A DNA stretch of 64,000 nucleotides from Synchiropus splendidus (lineage: Eukaryota > Chordata > Actinopteri > Syngnathiformes > Callionymidae): NCBI RefSeq assembly GCF_027744825.2, contig NC_071351.1, forward strand, positions 18,675,001 to 18,739,000, read 5' to 3'. A program made the position numbers and the translations under genes. The notes beneath the pieces were generated by a model. The model was not told where the DNA came from and made no database searches. It worked only from the letters and a program-made list of their open reading frames with translations. Shown here in pieces: positions 22,937 through 35,720 of the stretch; position 1 is the stretch's first letter, and each line of letters begins with the position of its first letter.

Positions 22937-25900
22937 GTGGGAGGTTAAAATTTCATGTTCTGAAGCTTCCCTGAAAAGTTATGGCACAATGCACAAAAAC
23001 GCTTTTCAGCCTGAGATAAGGTGGGTTTCGGAACGCCAAACATAAAAGTGTTGATAACTTTCGAAAAACACTTCAGAGAGCTTAGATTTGATGTGCACCT
23101 ACTAGAAAGACCCTTTCTGCTATAGTGGGAGGTTAAAATTTCATGTTTTGAAGCTTTCCTGAAAAGTTATGGCACAATGCACAAAAACGCTTTTCAGCCT
23201 GAGATAACGTGGGTTTCGGAACGCCAAACATAAAAGTGTTGATAACTTTTGAAAAACACTTCAGACAGCTTAGATTTGATGTGCAACTACTAGAAAGACC
23301 CTTTCTGCTATAGTGGGAGGTTAAAATTTCATGTTCTGAAGCTTCCCTGAAAAGTTATGGCACAATGCACAAAAACGCTTTTCAGCCTGAGATAAGGTGG
23401 GTTTCGGAACGCCAAACATAAAAGTGTTGATAACTTTGGAAAAACACTTCAGACAGTTTAGATTTGATGTGCAACTACTAGAAAGACCCTTTCTGCTATA
23501 GTGGGAGGTTAAAATTTCATGTTCTGAAGCTTTCCTGAAAAGTTATGGCACAATGCACAAAAACGCTTTTCAGCCTGAGATAAGGTGGGTTTCGGAACGC
23601 CAAACATAAAAGTGTTGATAACTTTTGAAAAACACTTCAGACAGCTTAGATTTGATGTGCAACTACTAGAAAGACCCTTTCTGCTATAGTGGGAGGTTAA
23701 AATTTCATGTTCTGAAGCTTCCCTGAAAAGTTATGGCACAATGCACAAAAACGCTTTTCAGCCTGAGATAAGGTGGGTTTCGGAACGCCAAACCTAAAAG
23801 TGTTGATAACTTTCGAAAAACACTTCAGACAGCTTAGATTTGATGTGCACCTACTAGAAAGATCCTTTCTGCTATAGTGGGAGGTTAAAATTTCATGTTC
23901 TGAAGCTTCCCTGAAAAGTTATGGCACAATGCGTAAAAACGCTTTTCAGCCTGAGATAAGGTGGGTTTCGGAACGCCAAACATAAAAGTGTTGATAACTT
24001 TGGAAAAACACTTCAGACAGTTTAGATTTGATGTGCAACTACTAGAAAGACCCTTTCTGCTATAGTGGGAGGTTAAAATTTCATGTTCTGAAGCTTCCCT
24101 GAAAAGTTATGGCACAATGCACAAAAACGCTTTTCAGCCTGAGATAAGGTGGGTTTCGGAACGCCAAACATAAAAGTGTTAATAACTTTGGAAAAACACT
24201 TCAGACAGTTTAGATTTGATGTGCAACTACTAGAAAGACCCTTTCTGCTATAGTGGGAGGTTAAAATTTCATGTTCTGAAGCTTCCCTGAAAAGTTATGG
24301 CACAATGCACAAAAACGCTTTTCAGCCTGAGATAAGGTGGGTTCCGGAACGCCAAACATAAAAGTGTTAATAACTTTGGAAAAACAATTCAGACAGTTTA
24401 GATTTGATGTGCAACTACTAGAAAGACCCTTTCTACTATAGTGGGAGGTTAAAATTTCATGTTCTGAAGCTTCCCTGAAAAGTTATGGCACAATGCACAA
24501 AAACGCTTTTCAGCCTGAGATAAGGTGGGTTTCGGAACGCCAAACATAAAAGTGTTGATAACTTTCGAAAAACACTTCAGACAGCTTAGATTTGATGTGC
24601 ACCTACTAGAAAGACCCTTTCTGCTATAGTGGGAGGTTAAAATTTCATGTTCTGAAGCTTCCCTGAAAAGTTATGGCACAATGCGTAAAAACGCTTTTCA
24701 GCCTGAGATAAGGTGGGTTTCGGAACGCCAAACATAAAAGTGTTGATAACTTTGGAAAAACACTTCAGACAGTTTAGATTTGATGTGCAACTACTAGAAA
24801 GACCCTTTCTGCTATAGTGGGAGGTTAAAATTTCATGTTCTGAAGCTTCCCTGAAAAGTTATGGCACAATGCACAAAAACGCTTTTCAGCCTGAGATAAG
24901 GTGGGTTTCGGAACGCCAAACATAAAAGTGTTAATAACTTTGGAAAAACACTTCAGACAGTTTAGATTTGATGTGCAACTACTAGAAAGACCCTTTCTGC
25001 TATAGTGGGAGGTTAAAATTTCATGTTCTGAAGCTTCCCTGAAAAGTTATGGCACAATGCACAAAAACGCTTTTCAGCCTGAGATAAGGTGGGTTTCGGA
25101 ACGCCAAACATAAAAGTGTTGATAACTTTCGAAAAACACTTCAGAGAGCTTAGATTTGATGTGCACCTACTAGAAAGACCATTTCTGCTATAGTGGGAGG
25201 TTAAAATTTCATGTTCTGAAGCTTTCCTGAAAAGTTATGGCACAATGCACAAAAACGCTTTTCAGCCTGAGATAAGGTGGGTTTCGGAACGCCAAACATA
25301 AAAGTGTTGATAACTTTTGAAAAACACTTCAGACAGCTTAGATTTGATGTGCAACTACTAGAAAGACCCTTTCTGCTATAGTGGGAGGTTAAAATTTCAT
25401 GTTCTGAAGCTTCCCTGAAAAGTTATGGCACAATGCACAAAAACGCTTTTCAGCCTGAGATAAGGTGGGTTTCGGAACGCCAAACATAAAAGTGTTGATA
25501 ACTTTCGAAAAACACTTCAGACAGCTTAGATTTGATGTGCACCTACTAGAAAGACCCTTTCTGCTATAGTGGGAGGTTAAAATTTCATGTTCTGAAGCTT
25601 CCCTGAAAAGTTATGGCACAATGCGTAAAAACGCTTTTCAGCCTGAGATAAGGTGGGTTTCGGAACGCCAAACATAAAAGTGTTGATAACTTTGGAAAAA
25701 CACTTCAGACAGTTTAGATTTGATGTGCAACTACTAGAAAGACCCTTTCTGCTATAGTGGGAGGTTAAAATTTCATGTTCTGAAGCTTCCCTGAAAAGTT
25801 ATGGCACAATGCACAAAAACGCTTTTCAGCCTGAGATAAGGTGGGTTTCGGAACGCCAAACATAAAAGTGTTAATAACTTTGGAAAAACACTTCAGACAG

Positions 25901-27448
25901 TTTAGATTTGATGTGCAACTACTAGAAAGACCCTTTCTGCTATAGTGGGAGGTTAAAATTTCATGTTCTGAAGCTTCCCTGAAAAGTTATGGCACAATGC
26001 ACAAAAACGCTTTTCAGCCTGAGATAAGGTGGGTTTCGGAACGCCAAACATAAAAGTGTTGATAACTTTCGAAAAACACTCCAGACAGCTTAGATTTGAT
26101 GTGCACCTACTAGAAAGACCCTTTCTGCTATAGTGGGAGGTTAAAATTTCATGTTCTGAAGCTTCCCTGAAAAGTTATGGCACAATGCGTAAAAACGCTT
26201 TTCAGCCTGAGATAAGGTGGGTTTCGGAACGCCAAACATAAAAGTGTTGATAACTTTGGAAAAACACTTCAGACAGTTTAGATTTGATGTGCAACTACTA
26301 GAAAGACCCTTTCTGCTATAGTGGGAGGTTAAAATTTCATGTTCTGAAGCTTCCCTGAAAAGTTATGGCACAATGTACAAAAACGCTTTTCAGCCTGAGA
26401 TAAGGTGGGTTTCGGAACGCCAAACATAAAAGTGTTAATAACTTTGGAAAAACACTTCAGACAGTTTAGATTTGATGTGCAACTACTAGAAAGACCCTTT
26501 CTGCTATAGTGGGAGGTTAAAATTTCATGTTCTGAAGCTTCCCTGAAAAGTTATGGCACAATGCACAAAAACGCTTTTCAGCCTGAGATAAGGTGGGTTT
26601 CGGAACGCCAAACATAAAAGTGTTGATAACTTTCGAAAAACACTTCAGAGAGCTTAGATTTGATGTGCACCTACTAGAAAGACCCTTTCTGCTATAGTGG
26701 GAGGTTAAAATTTCATGTTCTGAAGCTTCCCTGAAAAGTTATGGCACAATGCGTAAAAACGCTTTTCAGCCTGAGATAAGGTGGGTTTCGGAACGCCAAA
26801 CATAAAAGTGTTGATAACTTTGGAAAAACACTTCAGACAGTTTAGATTTGATGTGCAACTACTAGAAAGACCCTTTCTGCTATAGTGGGAGGTTAAAATT
26901 TCATGTTCTGAAGCTTTCCTGAAAAGTTATGGCACAATGCACAAAAACGCTTTTCAGCCTGAGATAAGGTGGGTTTCGGAACGCCAAACATAAAAGTGTT
27001 GATAACTTTTGAAAAACACTTCAGACAGCTTCGATTTGATGTGCAACTACTAGAAAGACCCTTTCTGCTATAGTGGGAGGTTAAAATTTCATGTTCTGAA
27101 GCTTCCCTGAAAAGTTATGGCACAATGCACAAAAACGCTTTTCAGCCTGAGATAAGGTGGGTTTCGGAACGCCAAACATAAAAGTGTTGATAACTTTGGA
27201 AAAACACTTCAGACAGTTTAGATTTGATGTGCAACTACTAGAAAGACCCTTTCTGCTATAGTGGGAGGTTAAAATTTCATGTTCTGAAGCTTCCCTGAAA
27301 AGTTATGGCACAATGCACAAAAACGCTTTTCAGCCTGAGATAAGGTGGGTTTCGGAACGCCAAACATAAAAGTGTTGATAACTTTGGAAAAACACTTCAG
27401 AGAGCTTAGATTTGATGTGCACCTACTAGAAAGACCCTTTCTGCTATA

Positions 27449-30080
27449 GTGGGAGGTTAAAATTTCATGTTCTGAAGCTTCCCTGAAAAGTTATGGCACA
27501 ATGCGTAAAAACGCTTTTCAGCCTGAGATAAGGTGGGTTTCGGAACGCCAAACATAAAAGTGTTGATAACTTTGGAAAAACACTTCAGACAGTTTAGATT
27601 TGATGTGCAACTACTAGAAAGACCCTTTCTGCTATAGTGGGAGGTTAAAATTTCATGTTCTGAAGCTTTCCTGAAAAGTTATGGCACAATGCACAAAAAC
27701 GCTTTTCAGCCTGAGATAAGGTGGGTTTCGGAACGCCAAACATAAAAGTGTTGATAACTTTTGAAAAACACTTCAGACAGCTTAGATTTGATGTGCAACT
27801 ACTAGAAAGACCCTTTCTGCTATAGTGGGAGGTTAAAATGTCATGTTCTGAAGCTTCCCTGAAAAGTTATGGCACAATGCACAAAAACGCTTTTCAGCCT
27901 GAGATAAGGTGGGTTTCGGAACGCCAAACATAAAAGTGTTGATAACTTTGGAAAAACACTTCAGACAGTTTAGATTTGATGTGCAACTACTAGAAAGACC
28001 CTTTCTGCTATAGTGGGAGGTTAAAATTTCATGTTCTGAAGCTTCCCTGAAAAGTTATGGCACAATGCACAAAAACGCTTTTCAGCCTGAGATAAGGTGG
28101 GTTTCGGAACGCCAAACATAAAAGTGTTGATAACTTTGGAAAAACACTTCAGACAGTTTAGATTTGATGTGCAACTACTAGAAAGACCCTTTCTGCTATA
28201 GTGGGAGGTTAAAATTTCATGTTCTGAAGCTTCCCTGAAAAGTTATGGCACAATGCACAAAAACGCTTTTCAGCCTGAGATAAGGTGGGTTTCGGAACGC
28301 CAAACATAAAAGTGTTGATAACTTTCGAAAAACACTTCAGAGAGTTTAGATTTGATGTGCACCTACTAGAAAGACCCTTTCTGCTATAGTGGGAGGTTAA
28401 AATTTCATGTTCTGAAGCTTTCCTGAAAAGTTATGGCACAATGCACAAGAACGCTTTTCAGCCTGAGATAAGGTGGGTTTCGGAACGCCAAACATAAAAG
28501 TGTTGATAACTTTCGAAAAACACTTCAGAGAGCTTAGATTTGATGTGCACCTACTAGAAAGACCCTTTCTGCTATAGTGGGAGGTTAAAATTTCATGTTC
28601 TGAAGCTTTCCTGAAAAGTTATGGCACAATGCACAAAAACGCTTTTCAGCCTGAGATAAGGTGGGTTTCGGAACGCCAAACATAAAAGTGTTGATAACTT
28701 TGGAAAAACACTTCAGAGAGCTTAGATTTGATGTGCACCTACTAGAAAGACCCTTTCTGCTATAGTGGGAGGTTAAAATTTCATGTTCTGAAGCTTCCCT
28801 GAAAAGTTATGGCACAATGCGTAAAAACGCTTTTCAGCCTGAGATAAGGTGGGTTTCGGAACGCCAAACATAAAAGTGTTGATAACTTTGGAAAAACACT
28901 TCAGACAGTTTAGATTTGATGTGCAACTACTAGAAAGACCCTTTCTGCTATAGTGGGAGGTTAAAATTTCATGTTCTGAAGCTTTCCTGAAAAGTTATGG
29001 CACAATGCACAAAAACGCTTTTCAGCCTGAGATAAGGTGGGTTTCGGAACGCCAAACATAAAAGTGTTGATAACTTTTGAAAAACACTTCAGACAGCTTA
29101 GATTTGATGTGCAACTACTAGAAAGACCCTTTCTGCTATAGTGGGAGGTTAAAATGTCATGTTCTGAAGCTTCCCTGAAAAGTTATGGCACAATGCACAA
29201 AAACGCTTTTCAGCCTGAGATAAGGTGGGTTTCGGAACGCCAAACATAAAAGTGTTGATAACTTTGGAAAAACACTTCAGACAGTTTAGATTTGATGTGC
29301 AACTACTAGAAAGACCCTTTCTGCTATAGTGGGAGGTTAAAATTTCATGTTCTGAAGCTTCCCTGAAAAGTTATGGCACAATGCACAAAAACGCTTTTCA
29401 GCCTGAGATAAGGTGGGTTTCGGAACGCCAAACATAAAAGTGTTGATAACTTTGGAAAAACACTTCAGACAGTTTAGATTTGATGTGCAACTACTAGAAA
29501 GACCCTTTCTGCTATAGTGGGAGGTTAAAATTTCATGTTCTGAAGCTTCCCTGAAAAGTTATGGCACAATGCACAAAAACGCTTTTCAGCCTGAGATAAG
29601 GTGGGTTTCGGAACGCCAAACATAAAAGTGTTGATAACTTTCGAAAAACACTTCAGAGAGTTTAGATTTGATGTGCACCTACTAGAAAGACCCTTTCTGC
29701 TATAGTGGGAGGTTAAAATTTCATGTTCTGAAGCTTTCCTGAAAAGTTATGGCACAATGCACAAGAACGCTTTTCAGCCTGAGATAAGGTGGGTTTCGGA
29801 ACGCCAAACATAAAAGTGTTGATAACTTTCGAAAAACACTTCAGAGAGCTTAGATTTGATGTGCACCTACTAGAAAGACCCTTTCTGCTATAGTGGGAGG
29901 TTAAAATTTCATGTTCTGAAGCTTTCCTGAAAAGTTATGGCACAATGCACAAAAACGCTTTTCAGCCTGAGATAAGGTGGGTTTCGGAACGCCAAACATA
30001 AAAGTGTTGATAACTTTCGAAAAACACTTCAGAGAGCTTAGATTTGATGTGCACCTACTAGAAAGACCCTTTCTGCTATA
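27449..30080. repeat. Seven-monomer tandem duplication (16G marker)
   Basis: Units 27449-28764 and 28765-30080 both read B, C, D(16G), D, E(145T), e(61G), e. The marker aaaatgtc (unit position 16 G) is at 27840 and 29156, 1316 bp apart. The last unit of the first copy (28577) has 126G where the second (29893) has 126C. This heptamer resembles the 5641 heptamer but carries different rare markers. Confidence 0.88.
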
Positions 30081-31020
30081 GTGGGAGGTTAAAATTTCAT
30101 GTTCTGAAGCTTCCCTGAAAAGTTATGGCACAATGCGTAAAAACGCTTTTCAGCCTGAGATAAGGTGGGTTTCGGAACGCCAAACATAAAAGTGTTGATA
30201 ACTTTGGAAAAACACTTCAGACAGCTTAGATTTGATGTGCAACTACTAGAAAGACCCTTTCTGCTATAGTGGGAGGTTAAAATTTCATGTTCTGAAGCTT
30301 CCCTGAAAAGTTATGGCACAATGCACAAAAACGCTTTTCAGCCTGAGATAAGGTGGGTTTCGGAACGCCAAACATAAAAGTGTTGATAACTTTCGAAAAA
30401 CACTTCAGACAGCTTAGATTTGATGTGCACCTACTAGAAAGACCCTTTCTGCTATAGTGGGAGGTTAAAATTTCATGTTCTGAAGCTTCCCTGAAAAGTT
30501 ATGGCACAATGCGTAAAAACGCTTTTCAGCCTGAGATAAGGTGGGTTTCGGAACGCCAAACATAAAAGTGTTGATAACTTTGGAAAAACACTTCAGACAG
30601 TTTAGATTTGATGTGCAACTACTAGAAAGACCCTTTCTGCTATAGTGGGAGGTTAAAATTTCATGTTCTGAAGCTTCCCTGAAAAGTTATGGCACAATGC
30701 ACAAAAACGCTTTTCAGCCTGAGATAAGGTGGGTTTCGGAACGCCAAACATAAAAGTGTTAATAACTTTGGAAAAACACTTCAGACAGTTTAGATTTGAT
30801 GTGCAACTACTAGAAAGACCCTTTCTGCTATAGTGGGAGGTTAAAATTTCATGTTCTGAAGCTTCCCTGAAAAGTTATGGCACAATGCACAAAAACGCTT
30901 TTCAGCCTGAGATAAGGTGGGTTTCGGAACGCCAAACATAAAAGTGTTGATAACTTTCGAAAAACACTTCAGAGAGCTTAGATTTGATGTGCACCTACTA
31001 GAAAGACCCTTTCTGCTATA
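28765..31020. repeat. 12-monomer block P, copy 1
   Basis: Class order: B, C, D(16G), D, E(145T), e(61G), e, b, A, B, F, E. It recurs 14 units (2632 bp) later at 31397-33652, with the 16G marker at 29156 and 31788. Two units separate the copies: a GT+126T+145T hybrid (31021) and a C unit (31209). Confidence 0.88.
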
Positions 31021-31396
31021 GTGGGAGGTTAAAATTTCATGTTCTGAAGCTTCCCTGAAAAGTTATGGCACAATGCGTAAAAACGCTTTTCAGCCTGAGA
31101 TAAGGTGGGTTTCGGAACGCCAAACATAAAAGTGTTGATAACTTTTGAAAAACACTTCAGACAGTTTAGATTTGATGTGCAACTACTAGAAAGACCCTTT
31201 CTGCTATAGTGGGAGGTTAAAATTTCATGTTCTGAAGCTTTCCTGAAAAGTTATGGCACAATGCACAAAAACGCTTTTCAGCCTGAGATAAGGTGGGTTT
31301 CGGAACGCCAAACATAAAAGTGTTGATAACTTTTGAAAAACACTTCAGACAGCTTAGATTTGATGTGCAACTACTAGAAAGACCCTTTCTGCTATA

Positions 31397-33652
31397 GTGG
31401 GAGGTTAAAATTTCATGTTCTGAAGCTTCCCTGAAAAGTTATGGCAGAATGCGTAAAAACGCTTTTCAGCCTGAGATAAGGTGGGTTTCGGAACGCCAAA
31501 CATAAAAGTGTTGATAACTTTGGAAAAACACTTCAGACAGTTTAGATTTGATGTGCAACTACTAGAAAGACCCTTTCTGCTATAGTGGGAGGTTAAAATT
31601 TCATGTTCTGAAGCTTTCCTGAAAAGTTATGGCACAATGCACAAAAACGCTTTTCAGCCTGAGATAAGGTGGGTTTCGGAACGCCAAACATAAAAGTGTT
31701 GATAACTTTTGAAAAACACTTCAGACAGCTTAGATTTGATGTGCAACTACTAGAAAGACCCTTTCTGCTATAGTGGGAGGTTAAAATGTCATGTTCTGAA
31801 GCTTCCCTGAAAAGTTATGGCACAATGCACAAAAACGCTTTTCAGCCTGAGATAAGGTGGGTTTCGGAACGCCAAACATAAAAGTGTTGATAACTTTGGA
31901 AAAACACTTCAGACAGTTTAGATTTGATGTGCAACTACTAGAAAGACCCTTTCTGCTATAGTGGGAGGTTAAAATTTCATGTTCTGAAGCTTCCCTGAAA
32001 AGTTATGGCACAATGCACAAAAACGCTTTTCAGCCTGAGATAAGGTGGGTTTCGGAACGCCAAACATAAAAGTGTTGATAACTTTGGAAAAACACTTCAG
32101 ACAGTTTAGATTTGATGTGCAACTACTAGAAAGACCCTTTCTGCTATAGTGGGAGGTTAAAATTTCATGTTCTGAAGCTTCCCTGAAAAGTTATGGCACA
32201 ATGCACAAAAACGCTTTTCAGCCTGAGATAAGGTGGGTTTCGGAACGCCAAACATAAAAGTGTTGATAACTTTCGAAAAACACTTCAGACAGTTTAGATT
32301 TGATGTGCACCTACTAGAAAGACCCTTTCTGCTATAGTGGGAGGTTAAAATTTCATGTTCTGAAGCTTTCCTGAAAAGTTATGGCACAATGCACAAGAAC
32401 GCTTTTCAGCCTGAGATAAGGTGGGTTTCGGAACGCCAAACATAAAAGTGTTGATAACTTTCGAAAAACACTTCAGAGAGCTTAGATTTGATGTGCACCT
32501 ACTAGAAAGACCCTTTCTGCTATAGTGGGAGGTTAAAATTTCATGTTCTGAAGCTTTCCTGAAAAGTTATGGCACAATGCACAAAAACGCTTTTCAGCCT
32601 GAGATAAGGTGGGTTTCGGAACGCCAAACATAAAAGTGTTGATAACTTTCGAAAAACACTTCAGAGAGCTTAGATTTGATGTGCACCTACTAGAAAGACC
32701 CTTTCTGCTATAGTGGGAGGTTAAAATTTCATGTTCTGAAGCTTCCCTGAAAAGTTATGGCACAATGCGTAAAAACGCTTTTCAGCCTGAGATAAGGTGG
32801 GTTTCGGAACGCCAAACATAAAAGTGTTGATAACTTTGGAAAAACACTTCAGACAGCTTAGATTTGATGTGCAACTACTAGAAAGACCCTTTCTGCTATA
32901 GTGGGAGGTTAAAATTTCATGTTCTGAAGCTTCCCTGAAAAGTTATGGCACAATGCACAAAAACGCTTTTCAGCCTGAGATAAGGTGGGTTTCGGAACGC
33001 CAAACATAAAAGTGTTGATAACTTTCGAAAAACACTTCAGACAGCTTAGATTTGATGTGCACCTACTAGAAAGACCCTTTCTGCTATAGTGGGAGGTTAA
33101 AATTTCATGTTCTGAAGCTTCCCTGAAAAGTTATGGCACAATGCGTAAAAACGCTTTTCAGCCTGAGATAAGGTGGGTTTCGGAACGCCAAACATAAAAG
33201 TGTTGATAACTTTGGAAAAACACTTCAGACAGTTTAGATTTGATGTGCAACTACTAGAAAGACCCTTTCTGCTATAGTGGGAGGTTAAAATTTCATGTTC
33301 TGAAGCTTCCCTGAAAAGTTATGGCACAATGCACAAAAACGCTTTTCAGCCTGAGATAAGGTGGGTTTCGGAACGCCAAACATAAAAGTGTTAATAACTT
33401 TGGAAAAACACTTCAGACAGTTTAGATTTGATGTGCAACTACTAGAAAGACCCTTTCTGCTATAGTGGGAGGTTAAAATTTCATGTTCTGAAGCTTCCCT
33501 GAAAAGTTATGGCACAATGCACAAAAACGCTTTTCAGCCTGAGATAAGGTGGGTTTCGGAACGCCAAACATAAAAGTGTTGATAACTTTCGAAAAACACT
33601 TCAGAGAGCTTAGATTTGATGTGCACCTACTAGAAAGACCCTTTCTGCTATA
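31397..33652. repeat. 12-monomer block P, copy 2
   Basis: Copy of 28765-31020. It differs by a private G at 31447 in the first unit. Its fifth unit (32149) has 142C where copy 1 has 142G, which gives the mixed class AC,126C,142C,145T,162C. Confidence 0.87.
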
Positions 33653-35532
33653 GTGGGAGGTTAAAATTTCATGTTCTGAAGCTTCCCTGAAAAGTTATGG
33701 CACAATGCGTAAAAACGCTTTTCAGCCTGAGATAAGGTGGGTTTCGGAACGCCAAACATAAAAGTGTTGATAACTTTGGAAAAACACTTCAGACAGTTTA
33801 GATTTGATGTGCAACTACTAGAAAGACCCTTTCTGCTATAGTGGGAGGTTAAAATTTCATGTTCTGAAGCTTTCCTGAAAAGTTATGGCACAATGCACAA
33901 AAACGCTTTTCAGCCTGAGATAAGGTGGGTTTCGGAACGCCAAACATAAAAGTGTTGATAACTTTTGAAAAACACTTCAGACAGCTTAGATTTGATGTGC
34001 AACTACTAGAAAGACCCTTTCTGCTATAGTGGGAGGTTAAAATTTCATGTTCTGAAGCTTCCCTGAAAAGTTATGGCACAATGCACAAAAACGCTTTTCA
34101 GCCTGAGATAAGGTGGATTTCGGAACGCCAAACATAAAAGTGTTGATAACTTTGGAAAAACACTTCAGACAGTTTAGATTTGATGTGCAACTACTAGAAA
34201 GACCCTTTCTGCTATAGTGGGAGGTTAAAATTTCATGTTCTGAAGCTTCCCTGAAAAGTTATGGCACAATGCACAAAAACGCTTTTCAGCCTGAGATAAG
34301 GTGGGTTTCGGAACGCCAAACATAAAAGTGTTGATAACTTTCGAAAAACACTTCAGAGAGCTTAGATTTGATGTGCACCTACTAGAAAGACCCTTTCTGC
34401 TATAGTGGGAGGTTAAAATTTCATGTTCTGAAGCTTCCCTGAAAAGTTATGGCACAATGCGTAAAAACGCTTTTCAGCCTGAGATAAGGTGGGTTTCGGA
34501 ACGCCAAACATAAAAGTGTTGATAACTTTGGAAAAACACTTCAGACAGTTTAGATTTGATGTGCAACTACTAGAAAGACCCTTTCTGCTATAGTGGGAGG
34601 TTAAAATTTCATGTTCTGAAGCTTTCCTGAAAAGTTATGGCACAATGCACAAAAACGCTTTTCAGCCTGAGATAAGGTGGGTTTCGGAACGCCAAACATA
34701 AAAGTGTTGATAACTTTTGAAAAACACTTCAGACAGCTTAGATTTGATGTGCAACTACTAGAAAGACCCTTTCTGCTATAGTGGGAGGTTAAAATTTCAT
34801 GTTCTGAAGCTTCCCTGAAAAGTTATGGCACAATGCACAAAAACGCTTTTCAGCCTGAGATAAGGTGGGTTTCGGAACGCCAAACATAAAAGTGTTGATA
34901 ACTTTGGAAAAACACTTCAGACAGTTTAGATTTGATGTGCAACTACTAGAAAGACCCTTTCTGCTATAGTGGGAGGTTAAAATTTCATGTTCTGAAGCTT
35001 CCCTGAAAAGTTATGGCACAATGCACAAAAACGCTTTTCAGCCTGAGATAAGGAGGGTTTCGGAACGCCAAACATAAAAGTGTTGATAACTTTGGAAAAA
35101 CACTTCAGACAGTTTAGATTTGATGTGCAACTACTAGAAAGACCCTTTCTGCTATAGTGGGAGGTTAAAATTTCATGTTCTGAAGCTTCCCTGAAAAGTT
35201 ATGGCACAATGCACAAAAACGCTTTTCAGCCTGAGATAAGGTGGGTTTCGGAACGCCAAACATAAAAGTGTTAATAACTTTGGAAAAACACTTCAGACAG
35301 TTTAGATTTGATGTGCAACTACTAGAAAGACCCTTTCTGCTATAGTGGGAGGTTAAAATTTCATGTTCTGAAGCTTCCCTGAAAAGTTATGGCACAATGC
35401 ACAAAAACGCTTTTCAGCCTGAGATAAGGTGGGTTTCGGAACGCCAAACATAAAAGTGTTGATAACTTTTGAAAAACACTTCAGACAGCTTAGATTTGAT
35501 GTGCAACTACTAGAAAGACCCTTTCTGCTATA
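33653..35532. repeat. 10-monomer block Q, copy 1
   Basis: Class order: B, C, D, E, B, C, D, D(86A), F, c. It is repeated 11 units (2068 bp) later at 35721-37600. The rare marker aaggaggg (86A) lies at 35054 and 37122. The unit between the copies (35533) is a second c monomer, so the repeated unit is probably 11 monomers. Copy 1 has a private A at 34117. Confidence 0.88.
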
Positions 35533-35720
35533 GTGGGAGGTTAAAATTTCATGTTCTGAAGCTTCCCTGAAAAGTTATGGCACAATGCACAAAAACGCTT
35601 TTCAGCCTGAGATAAGGTGGGTTTCGGAACGCCAAACATAAAAGTGTTGATAACTTTTGAAAAACACTTCAGACAGCTTAGATTTGATGTGCAACTACTA
35701 GAAAGACCCTTTCTGCTATA

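Larger units (their letters stand above)
20117..27448. repeat. Low-order, mutation-rich segment
   Basis: Thirty-nine monomers in which I found no long block repeated at a fixed offset. Short phrases dominate, especially A-B-F and A-B-F-E (23689-26696). Private substitutions are denser than elsewhere: 20229, 21477, 23148, 23208, 23794, 23863, 24344, 24387, 24435, 25181, 26081, 26376 and 27032. Mixed-class units occur at 20681, 21621, 22561, 22749 and 27261. The segment probably escaped the most recent block expansions and is relatively old, or was less homogenised. Confidence 0.7.
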
